From: F23-B02 sp963613665
Lineage (GTDB): Bacteria; Bacillota; Clostridia; Oscillospirales; Oscillospiraceae
DNA length: 64,000 bases
Direction of reading: 5' to 3'
NCBI GenBank assembly: GCA_963613665.1
Contig: CAVEAL010000012.1
Span: 7,736-71,735 of the forward strand
Made by a program: the position numbers and the translations under genes. The stretch's first letter is position 1. Each line of letters opens with the position of its first letter. This document shows positions 57,653 through 64,000 of the stretch, piece after piece. A model generated the notes under the pieces. It was not told where the DNA came from and ran no database searches. It worked only from the letters and a program-made list of their open reading frames with translations.

Positions 57653-58897
57653 CTTCACGACGAGGATCTTTTCCACTCTCAGGCCGTCCATTTCGAGCAC
57701 GGTGATGTGCAGATTTTCATAATCGAAGCTGTCGCCGACCGAGGGGAAGGAGCCGAACATTTCGATCGTCCAGCCGCCGACGGTCTCGCTTTCTGCGTCA
57801 AAATCGCGCTCGCGTATGCCGACGAGGTCGATGAAATCGGATATGCTCATATCGCCGTCGATCTCGAACTCGCCGCTTGAGCGTTCGAGGATCTCTTCCT
57901 TTATCTCATCGGTATCGTCCCAGATCTCGCCGACGAGCTGCTCGAGAACGTCCTCCATCGAGAGAATGCCGAGTGTGCCGCCGTATTCGTCGGTGACGAT
58001 GGCCAGATGCTGCTTTGCCTTGCGCAGCTCAGTGAGCACCGCGGGCAGCTTCATGGTCTTGTAGACGTAGCAGGGCTGCATGATGAGGCTGCGGATATCG
58101 GGCTTCTCATCGCCGGCCAGCGCCTTGAGGAAGTGGTTGAGGTACAGAACGCCGATCACGTTGTCGATGCTGCCGTCGTACACGGGGATGCGTGAGTACG
58201 GTGCGCTTTCAATGACGCGCAGCTGCTCGTCGTCATCCTCGTCGATATCCAGCGCGACGACATCGACGCGCGCCGTCATGACCTCGGAGGCCATGATATC
58301 GGAAAAGTCTATTGCAGCCTGAACGAGCTCGGAGCGGTCCTCGTCAAGGACGTCCTCGTCCTCGGCGGTCTCGATGATGGATGAAAGCTCCTCAACGGCG
58401 GCTTCCTCGTCCGTGTCCTCATTCTCGCCCTTGAGCCCCAGCGTCAGCAGCTTTATCAGGCCGACCACGAGGCGTATCAGCGGCATGAACACTATCGTCA
58501 GACCGCGCACGAAGTAGGCGTAGGTGAGCGCCAGACGGTTCGCGCTGCCCTTGGCGACGATCTTGGGCACGGTTTCGCCGAAGATAATGACGAGAATGGT
58601 TATCACGAGCGTGGACACCCATGCGTAGCTGTCGTCGCCGTTGCACAGCTCGAGCACCAGCAGCGAGCCGAGCGAGGAGTTTGCGATGTTGGCAAGGTTG
58701 TTGCCTATCAGTATCGCCGAGAGCGAGTCGTCGAAATTATCGACGATCTTCACGGCAACGCCCGCGCGCTTGGAGCCGTCGTCGCGTGCGTTTTCAAGCC
58801 TCATGCGGTTGCACGAGGAGTATGACATTTCGGCCGAGGAGAAGATGTGCGAAAATATTATGCAGATAAGTATTCCGACTGCGTATGTCCAGATCAT
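57647..58897 (-). CDS. CNNM/CorC (hemolysin) family membrane protein, second of a pair
   Basis: A 416-residue protein with an N-terminal DUF21 membrane domain (FSSAEMSYSSCNRMRLENA, then IVDNFDDSLSAILIGNNLAN and FGETVPKIVAKG), two CBS domains (ASEVMTARVDVVALDIDEDD, VTDEYGGTLGILSMEDVLEQ) and a CorC_HlyC C-terminal domain. The family includes Mg2+/Na+ transporters. It is the downstream paralogue: its ATG overlaps the stop of the first by four bases. Confidence 0.9.
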   Translation of the reverse strand: MIWTYAVGILICIIFSHIFSSAEMSYSSCNRMRLENARDDGSKRAGVAVKIVDNFDDSLSAILIGNNLANIANSSLGSLLVLELCNGDDSYAWVSTLVITILVIIFGETVPKIVAKGSANRLALTYAYFVRGLTIVFMPLIRLVVGLIKLLTLGLKGENEDTDEEAAVEELSSIIETAEDEDVLDEDRSELVQAAIDFSDIMASEVMTARVDVVALDIDEDDDEQLRVIESAPYSRIPVYDGSIDNVIGVLYLNHFLKALAGDEKPDIRSLIMQPCYVYKTMKLPAVLTELRKAKQHLAIVTDEYGGTLGILSMEDVLEQLVGEIWDDTDEIKEEILERSSGEFEIDGDMSISDFIDLVGIRERDFDAESETVGGWTIEMFGSFPSVGDSFDYENLHITVLEMDGLRVEKILVVKF

Positions 58898-60192
58898 TTC
58901 TCCTCACCTCCCTTATCGGTGAGGTGCACTCTCAGCCGCAGTATTCGCTTATCGCGCATTTCCGACACGGTGACGGCAACATTTTTATATTCAAACGTGT
59001 CGCCCACCGAGGGGATGAAGTCAAACTGCTCATAGGCCCATTCGCCCAGAAGCTTGTTTGTAAACTCGTCATCGTCGTCATCGTCGAGCTCCAGAAGCTC
59101 AAAAACGTCGCTGACGGTCATTTCGGCGGTGCAGTCCCACTCACCGTCCGGCAGGGCTATGTACGGTTCCTCGACGACGTCGTCCTCGTCCCAGATCTCG
59201 CCGACGAGCTCCTCGAGAATGTCCTCGACCGTTACAATGCCGAGCGTTCCGCCGTAGTTATCCGTTACCACGGCCATATTCAGCCGCTTTTTGCTCATCT
59301 CCGGCAGCAGCCCGTCAATGTTCGTGCTGCCGTGGATGAAGTACGGCTCGTCAAGTATCGCGCGCACGTCCATATCGACGCCTTCACGCAGGTATGTTTT
59401 GATGAATTTGCGTATCGACAGTATACCAATAATATTGTCGATGCTGCCCTCGTACACCGGCAGGCGGCTGTGCGTCTGGGCGCGGATGGCGGCGAGCATC
59501 TCGGCGGCGGAGTCCTCAATATCCAGAGCGACTATATCCACACGCGAGGTCAGTATGCTCTCGACCGTCGTTTCGGCAAATTGCAGCGCGGAGCTTATGA
59601 GCTCGCCGCGCTCCTCGTCAAGGCTGCCCTCCTCGGTCATGTCCTCAATGATGTCATATATCTCGTCCTCCGTGACGGATATCTGAGGATCGGCCTTGGC
59701 AAGCCTGGCCGCGAAGTTGCCTATCGCCGTCAGCAGCGAGGCCAGCGGCTTGAGGATGGTCATGAAAAACCACAGCGATCCCGCAACTGCCAGAGACAGC
59801 CGCTCGCTGTATTTTTTCGCAATGCTCTTGGGCAGCATCTCGCCGGCGAAGAACACGACCAGAGTCATCACAAAGGTGCTGATCGTAACGGCGCCGCTCA
59901 CGCCCGGGAACATTCTGGTCACGGCAAGCGTTGCTATGCTCGCCGCGGAAAGGTGTACGATATTCGTGCATATGAGTATGCTCGTTATCGCAAGGTCAAA
60001 GTTGTCGAGCACCTTCAGCGCCCGAACCGCTTTCGCCTCGCCGCGCTCGGCGCGGATCTTGATCCTGACCCGGGAGACTGAGGCAAACGAGGTCTCCGCG
60101 ACCGCAAAGTATGCGGCGCACATGATCAGTAAAATTACGATTATCAGTGACAATCGACTGGCATCGTCCATTTCGGATCTAACACTCTCCAT
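58894..60192 (-). CDS. CNNM/CorC (hemolysin) family membrane protein, first of a pair
   Basis: About 432 residues, with the same layout as the next gene: a DUF21 membrane domain (AYFAVAETSFASVSRVRIKI, FDLAITSILICTNIVHLSAA, FFAGEMLPKSIAKKYSE), CBS pair (VESILTSRVDIVALDIEDSA, VTDNYGGTLGIVTVEDILEE) and CorC_HlyC end. The two may form a heteromer. The start is uncertain: ATG 60192 (MESVRSEMDD) lacks an SD, and ATG 60171 lies some 15 bases after a GGAG. Divalent cation export or balance is the likely role. Confidence 0.88.
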   Translation of the reverse strand: MESVRSEMDDASRLSLIIVILLIMCAAYFAVAETSFASVSRVRIKIRAERGEAKAVRALKVLDNFDLAITSILICTNIVHLSAASIATLAVTRMFPGVSGAVTISTFVMTLVVFFAGEMLPKSIAKKYSERLSLAVAGSLWFFMTILKPLASLLTAIGNFAARLAKADPQISVTEDEIYDIIEDMTEEGSLDEERGELISSALQFAETTVESILTSRVDIVALDIEDSAAEMLAAIRAQTHSRLPVYEGSIDNIIGILSIRKFIKTYLREGVDMDVRAILDEPYFIHGSTNIDGLLPEMSKKRLNMAVVTDNYGGTLGIVTVEDILEELVGEIWDEDDVVEEPYIALPDGEWDCTAEMTVSDVFELLELDDDDDDEFTNKLLGEWAYEQFDFIPSVGDTFEYKNVAVTVSEMRDKRILRLRVHLTDKGGEEK

Positions 60193-60259
60193 TCGCAAGG
60201 CCGTCGGCCTGTAAATTAAAAATCAGTATATCATAGCAGAAACTTGCAGTCAATATTTT

Positions 60260-60376
60260 AAAGGCGCATTCAGCCTGCACATACGTTTATGCCTGCGCAC
60301 GTTGAATATATGAAAAGATAGTGCGGACAAAGACCCGCACTATCTTTTTGTCACAATGCCGCGATATGCGCCGTTA
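60260..60376. repeat. Inverted-repeat element, GCGCC family (copy 5)
   Basis: A left arm AAAGGCGCATTCAGCCTGCA, CATACGTTTATGCCTGCGCA (60260-60299) and a right end GCCGCGATATGCGCCGTTAA (60357-60376) flank a terminator hairpin, AGATAGTGCGG/CCGCACTATCT then TTTTTG, at 60318-60349. The right end contains the TAA stop of the minus-strand aminotransferase. Confidence 0.6.
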
Positions 60377-61567
60377 ATGCAGCTTTGAATACTCCTCGAT
60401 GCCCTTCTTGAGCAGCTCCATGCAGCGGGTGATGTCGGCCTCGTTGATGACGTAGGCCATGCGTATCTCGTTGACGCCGGTGTGCGGAGTCTTGTAGAAG
60501 CTCTCGGCGGGGGTGAACATCAGGGTGTCGCCGTTGTCGTCGAACTCCTCGAGCATCCAGATCTGGAACTTCTCCGCGTCGTCAACGGGCAGTGCAGCCA
60601 TGACGTAGAACGCGCCCTTGGGCTCGGAGTACACGACACCGGGGATCTTCTTGAGACCTTCGACAAGGGTATCCTTGCGCGCGCAGTATTCCTTGCGCAC
60701 CGCGTCGAAGTAATCGGGGCCTACGGAGTACAGCGCTGCCGACGCGACCTGGTCGATGGTAGATGCGCACAGACGGCCCTGGCACCACTTCATTGCGTGG
60801 TTGTACAGCTCCTGATTTCTCGTTATCACGCAGCCGATGCGCGCGCCGCAGGCGGAAAAACGCTTGGACACGGAGTCGATGACGACAACGTTGTCTTCAT
60901 AGCCCTCGAGCTGGAGCAGGCTCATGAGCTTCTCGCCGCCGTAGACGAACTCGCGGTAGACCTCGTCGCCTATGATGAACAGATCGTGCTCCCTGGCGAT
61001 ATCGGCCATGAGCCTGAGCTCCTCCTCGGTGAGGATCGTGCCGGTCGGGTTGCCGGGGTTGGTGAACATTATTGCGCGGGTATGCTCATTGATGCAGGCC
61101 TCGATGCGCTCGCGGACGGCGAACTTATAGCCCTCCTCGGGTTTGGTGGTAACGGGGCGGATCGTTGCGCCCGTGAGAGTAACGAAGGTCGAGTAGTTGG
61201 GGTAGAACGGCTCGGGGATAATGATCTCGTCGCCCTCGTCGAGAATGCAGGACAGCGCGATCTGCAGGGCCTCGGAGCCGCCGGTCGTGATGAGCACCTG
61301 CTTGTTGGTTATCGGTGCGCCAATCTTGCCGTAGTAGTCAACTATCGCGTCGAGCATCACGGGAACACCGTCGGACGGGGCGTAGGCCAGAACGGGCTGC
61401 GAGAAATCCTTGACGGCATCAAAATACGCCTTCGGAGTTTCAATGTCGGGCTGACCGATGTTCAGATGATACACCTTTTTGCCCTTTTTGACCGCTTCCG
61501 CCGCGTAGGGTGCGAACTTTCTCATCGGGGAAAGACCGCATTTTTCAATCTTGCTGGAATACTTCAT
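60374..61567 (-). CDS. PLP-dependent aminotransferase (aspartate aminotransferase-like)
   Basis: A 397-residue fold-type I aminotransferase: HLNIGQPDIETPKAYFDAV, TTGGSEALQIALSCIL, FTNPGNPTGTIL, IGDEVYREFVYGGEKL and the PLP Lys in DSVSKRFSACGARIG. FSACGARIG with a following CVIT is typical of the clostridial Asp/aromatic aminotransferase subgroup I-gamma. The donor and acceptor cannot be assigned by eye. It is a single gene with its own upstream region, away from the aromatic operon. Confidence 0.88.
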   Translation of the reverse strand: MKYSSKIEKCGLSPMRKFAPYAAEAVKKGKKVYHLNIGQPDIETPKAYFDAVKDFSQPVLAYAPSDGVPVMLDAIVDYYGKIGAPITNKQVLITTGGSEALQIALSCILDEGDEIIIPEPFYPNYSTFVTLTGATIRPVTTKPEEGYKFAVRERIEACINEHTRAIMFTNPGNPTGTILTEEELRLMADIAREHDLFIIGDEVYREFVYGGEKLMSLLQLEGYEDNVVVIDSVSKRFSACGARIGCVITRNQELYNHAMKWCQGRLCASTIDQVASAALYSVGPDYFDAVRKEYCARKDTLVEGLKKIPGVVYSEPKGAFYVMAALPVDDAEKFQIWMLEEFDDNGDTLMFTPAESFYKTPHTGVNEIRMAYVINEADITRCMELLKKGIEEYSKLH

Positions 61568-61928
61568 CAGATTATCTCCCTTTTCAAAAAATTAAATTAC
61601 CGTTTAATTGCGCATTTCGCGCTGCAAAATGCCTCTTGTTTACAATAATTGCACCGAAAATGCAACAGTTTTAGCGCTATATTGCCGTGGGACGCTGAAA
61701 AATGCGCCTGATCGGCAACAATTATTGTATCACCGACGCGCCGTATATTCAATATTTCTCCACAAAAAAGATTGACAACATTTTAGCGGCGCAGAGGCAT
61801 CGCACACATACGTTCATTGCGTCAGCCCGACCGGGAGCTGCGGTAAAAACCGTGACAGAGGAAGGCAGGATGCTTGACATTACTGCGCACTTTTGCTGCG
61901 CGAAACGTTAAGGTTTATGCCAACGTCT

Positions 61929-61984
61929 CCGGTCGGGGCACCCGCAATAAACGTATAGGTACAGCCTCAATGCGCCACTAAAAA
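61929..61984. repeat. Single arm of the GCGCC repeat family (copy 6)
   Basis: CCGGTCGGGGCACCCGCAAT followed by AAACGTATAGGTACAGCCTC and AATGCGCCACTAAAA. It matches the right arms of copies 2, 3 and 4 closely, but no left arm lies nearby. Confidence 0.6.
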
Positions 61985-61987
61985 CAA

Positions 61988-62016
61988 TTGAAAAAGACGG
62001 TGCGGCATGGTATCAT
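61988..62016 (+). promoter_or_regulatory. Promoter of rlmD, giving a leaderless mRNA
   Basis: TTGAAA (61988-61993) and TATCAT (62011-62016) are 17 bases apart. The -10 ends six bases before the rlmD ATG at 62023, with no SD, the same geometry as at the GH25 gene. Confidence 0.7.
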
Positions 62017-62022
62017 GTCGGC

Positions 62023-63651
62023 ATGGAACAGTTAAAGAAAAACGAGATATTTGAAGCTGTGATCGAGTCTTACGGCTCTGACGGCAGCGGAGTTGCGCGC
62101 ATCCTCGGCAGGGCGGTGTTCGTGCCGAAAACGATAGCGGGGGAGACCTGGCGCATCGTTATAACGAAGGTCACGGCCGCGGCGGTGTACGGCCGCGCAC
62201 TCGAAGCGATAACGCTCTCGCCCGAACGCAGAGAGCCGGAATGCGAAAACTGCCTGCGCTGCGGCGGGTGCAGCCTGTGGCACATGAGCTATGCCGAGGA
62301 GCTGCGCTTTAAAAAGCAGCGCGTGAACGATGCGCTGAAGCATATCGGGCACCAGATAGTGCAGGTCGGAAGCATCACCGGCAGCGACGATATGCTGCAC
62401 TACCGCAACAAGGGCATTTATGCCGTGCGCGATATCGGCGGCCGTGCCTGCAAGGGCTTTTTCGCGCCCCGCAGTCATGAGCTCGTGCCCGTTTCGCACT
62501 GCCTTATCCAGAGCGAGATTGCGGACAGAACAGCCGAGGCCGTCGTGCGGTTTTTGAATGATAAGAGCGTCCCCGCGTATGACGAGAAAACGCGCAGAGG
62601 TCTGGTCAGGCATGTTTATGTGCGGTGCGCGGTCAATACGCCAGATGCCGTTGCGGTCATAGTTGCTAACGGCGGCTTCGGCGCAAGAACGCAGGAGCTT
62701 GTCGAGCATCTGCGCCGCACCTGCCCCGAGCTCACGGGCATCGTCCTCAATGTCAATAAAACGAACGGCAACACGGTCCTCGCGGGCTCGTTCCACACGC
62801 TGTGGGGCAGGGATACAGTCCGTGACAGTCTCGGCGGCATAGTCTATGAGCTCGCCCCGCAGGCCTTTTATCAGATAAATCCCCCGCAGGCCGAGCGGCT
62901 TTACAAAAAGGCTGTCGAGTACGCCGCGCCCGAGGGGAAAACGGTGCTGGATATGTACTGCGGCGCGGGGACGATAAGTCTTTTCCTGGCAAAAAGCGCG
63001 GCGCGTGTCATAGGCGCGGAGATCATCCCCGAGGCGGTTGAGAACGCCCGCGAGAACGCCCACCGCAATGGGATAGAGAACGCGGAATTTATCTGCGCCG
63101 ATGCGTCCGAGGCCGCCGTGCGCTTCCTTAGTGACGGAGTGCGCCCCGAGGCGATAGTCGTCGATCCGCCGCGCAAGGGTATGGACGAGGCCGCCGTGCG
63201 CGCCCTGTGCGGAATGACTCCCGAGCGCATCGTGTACGTCTCCTGCAATCCGGCCACCCTCGCGCGTGATATAACAGTGTTTGCCTCCTGCGGCTACGCT
63301 CTCACCCGCGCCGAGGCGGTGGACATGTTCCCGCGAACGGTGCATGTCGAGACGGTGGTCCTCTTGTCACGGGAAACAAATCCACTAACGGTTGAGGTCA
63401 GAATGGAAGTGGAAACCGGCGAGGTCAAGGAGCATCCGACCTATAAGCGTATTCAGGAGTATGTGCAGGAAAAGTACGGCTTCAAAGTCCATACGGCATA
63501 TATTGCCGAGGTCAAGCGTATGGTCGGACTGGATATGCACAAAGCGCCGAACGCAGTGGAGCAGAGAAAACATGAGTATCATCCCTGCCCGCCTGAAAAG
63601 GTTGATGCGATCAAAGATGCGCTGCGGCATTTTGGCTTAATTGCTGAGTGA
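62023..63651 (+). CDS. rlmD: 23S rRNA (uracil-C5)-methyltransferase RlmD/RumA family, with C-terminal extension
   Basis: A 542-residue RNA methyltransferase: N-terminal TRAM domain (about 8-60), the iron-sulfur Cys in CENCLRCGGCSLWHMSY (CxxxxxCxxC), the SAM site VLDMYCGAGTISLFLA, and the catalytic Cys in YVSCNPATLARD. Residues from about 455 to the end (VETGEVKEHPTYKRIQEYVQ, EKYGFKVHTAYIAEVKRMVG) form an extra helical domain that I recall on other clostridial relatives. Whether it modifies U1939 or U747 cannot be told by eye. Confidence 0.9.
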   Translation: MEQLKKNEIFEAVIESYGSDGSGVARILGRAVFVPKTIAGETWRIVITKVTAAAVYGRALEAITLSPERREPECENCLRCGGCSLWHMSYAEELRFKKQRVNDALKHIGHQIVQVGSITGSDDMLHYRNKGIYAVRDIGGRACKGFFAPRSHELVPVSHCLIQSEIADRTAEAVVRFLNDKSVPAYDEKTRRGLVRHVYVRCAVNTPDAVAVIVANGGFGARTQELVEHLRRTCPELTGIVLNVNKTNGNTVLAGSFHTLWGRDTVRDSLGGIVYELAPQAFYQINPPQAERLYKKAVEYAAPEGKTVLDMYCGAGTISLFLAKSAARVIGAEIIPEAVENARENAHRNGIENAEFICADASEAAVRFLSDGVRPEAIVVDPPRKGMDEAAVRALCGMTPERIVYVSCNPATLARDITVFASCGYALTRAEAVDMFPRTVHVETVVLLSRETNPLTVEVRMEVETGEVKEHPTYKRIQEYVQEKYGFKVHTAYIAEVKRMVGLDMHKAPNAVEQRKHEYHPCPPEKVDAIKDALRHFGLIAE

Positions 63652-63890
63652 ATTGACTATGAGGCAGTAAAAACGCCGTGCTAAAATCGAGCGTAGTGAA
63701 AACAGCAAATTTCTTTATTCTTGCGCAAAAAAGTATATTAGAAAGCAAAGCACGATAGAGTGTACACGGTACGCTTCTGTGCGTAGGATTTTGCGGAACA
63801 GTACATTTCCGCACCAAACAGCAAAATGTGAAAGAGCTGTTTGCAAGCAGAGCATTGCTTCACCCGCTGAAAATCGCTGTAATCAGACAA
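63652..63890. other. Intergenic region after rlmD
   Basis: About 240 AT-richer bases in which I see no gene, tRNA or clear promoter. Short frames here lack SDs. Confidence 0.4.
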
Positions 63891-63891
63891 A

Positions 63892-63932
63892 GCCCAGCAC
63901 CACTTTAATGGCGTGGTGCTGGGCCTCTTTTT
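63892..63932 (+). terminator. Terminator downstream of rlmD
   Basis: GCCCAGCACCAC and GTGGTGCTGGGC form a 12-base perfect stem with a nine-base loop, followed by CTCTTTTTTG. Confidence 0.85.
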
Positions 63933-63934
63933 TG

Positions 63935-64000
63935 TCATGCTTCGGGGCTTTTTTTGAGGATAAAACCGCCTGTGTGCCGTTTGCTTTTCTTTGCCATATT
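63935..64000 (-). CDS. Possible C-terminal end of a minus-strand gene
   Basis: The reverse strand reads MAKKSKRHTGGFILKKSPEA and a TGA at 63935-63937, open to the window edge. It may be the last 21 codons of a longer gene entering from the right, or chance. The basic composition suggests a nucleic-acid-binding end. Nothing more can be said. Confidence 0.25.
   Translation of the reverse strand, partial: NMAKKSKRHTGGFILKKSPEA

Larger units (their letters stand above)
61568..62022. other. Intergenic region with a repeat copy
   Basis: About 455 bases between divergent genes. It holds the leader and probable promoter of the aminotransferase (minus strand; TTGTCA-18-TATTGA near 61745-61775 is only fair), one arm of the GCGCC repeat family at 61929-61984, and the rlmD promoter. 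A 69-codon frame at 61702-61911 has no SD or family features and is not called. Confidence 0.5.

Noticed and set aside
61702..61911. A 69-codon frame in the aminotransferase-rlmD gap
   Set aside because: No SD, no promoter at proper distance and no family features; it also lies in the probable promoter region of the opposite gene.
62032..63345. A 437-codon frame opposite rlmD
   Set aside because: Shadow of rlmD; no SD and no recognisable domain.
1..64000. CRISPR arrays, insertion sequences or integrases
   Set aside because: I looked for regularly spaced direct repeats, transposase motifs and tyrosine or serine recombinases and saw none in this window.

Overview
The window is a GC-rich Firmicutes chromosome segment. 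Shine-Dalgarno starts, overlapping stop/start codons, a Rex repressor, a Na+-pumping oxaloacetate decarboxylase set and 2-hydroxyacyl-CoA dehydratase subunits suggest an anaerobic, amino-acid-fermenting member of class Clostridia, probably order Oscillospirales. The genus cannot be fixed by reading alone.

Left part (1-24 kb). A partial rex on the minus strand faces away from a tight operon: trmB, xth, dusB, an ECF sigma factor and its anti-sigma factor. A CBS-domain inorganic pyrophosphatase follows. From 6.0 to 15.6 kb lies a nine-gene aromatic amino acid operon: pheA, aroB, aroC, an aroE-aroK fusion, aroQ, aroA, tyrA, a class I DAHP synthase and an aminotransferase. It covers chorismate, phenylalanine and tyrosine synthesis. 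It is preceded by a consensus promoter, a 48-codon leader peptide with ten Phe/Tyr/Trp codons in a row of twenty, and an intrinsic terminator just before pheA, which together look like a ribosome-mediated attenuator. Minus-strand genes follow: an ABC exporter, the oxaloacetate decarboxylase operon, a 94-residue unknown protein and a class A penicillin-binding protein.

Middle part (24-38.6 kb). Two small genes and a probable 6S RNA lead into a 14-gene block (25.4-33.85 kb) of intact phage head and baseplate genes. They run from terminase through portal, prohead protease, DUF2190 and capsid to connectors, a LysM tail protein, a hub and a spike tip. No integrase, repressor, replication, sheath, tape-measure, fibre or lysis gene is present. 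The order resembles a shortened PBSX (xkd) operon and the base composition matches the host, so it looks like a maintained, domesticated or gene-transfer-agent-like element. Beyond gdhA and tRNA-Tyr/tRNA-Thr, a phage-type helical protein, a sigma-region-4 protein and a membrane-anchored GH25 muramidase could be its distant control and lysis genes (inference).

Right part (38.6-64 kb). Housekeeping genes dominate: ymdB-like, yhaO/yhaN-like, a TetR regulator, hflX, yigZ-like, dgt, dnaG, sigA, two 2-hydroxyacyl-CoA dehydratase subunits, a redox-cysteine protein, an orphan Bce-like two-component pair, folD, DUF378, a secreted protein, PAP2, two CNNM/CorC paralogues, an aminotransferase and rlmD. 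Between 46 and 62 kb the gaps carry a family of inverted-repeat elements ending in GCGCC-n-CTAAAA-like sequence. A possible unannotated small RNA lies on the minus strand at 55.7-55.8 kb. At least two genes (GH25 and rlmD) appear to be transcribed as leaderless mRNAs.
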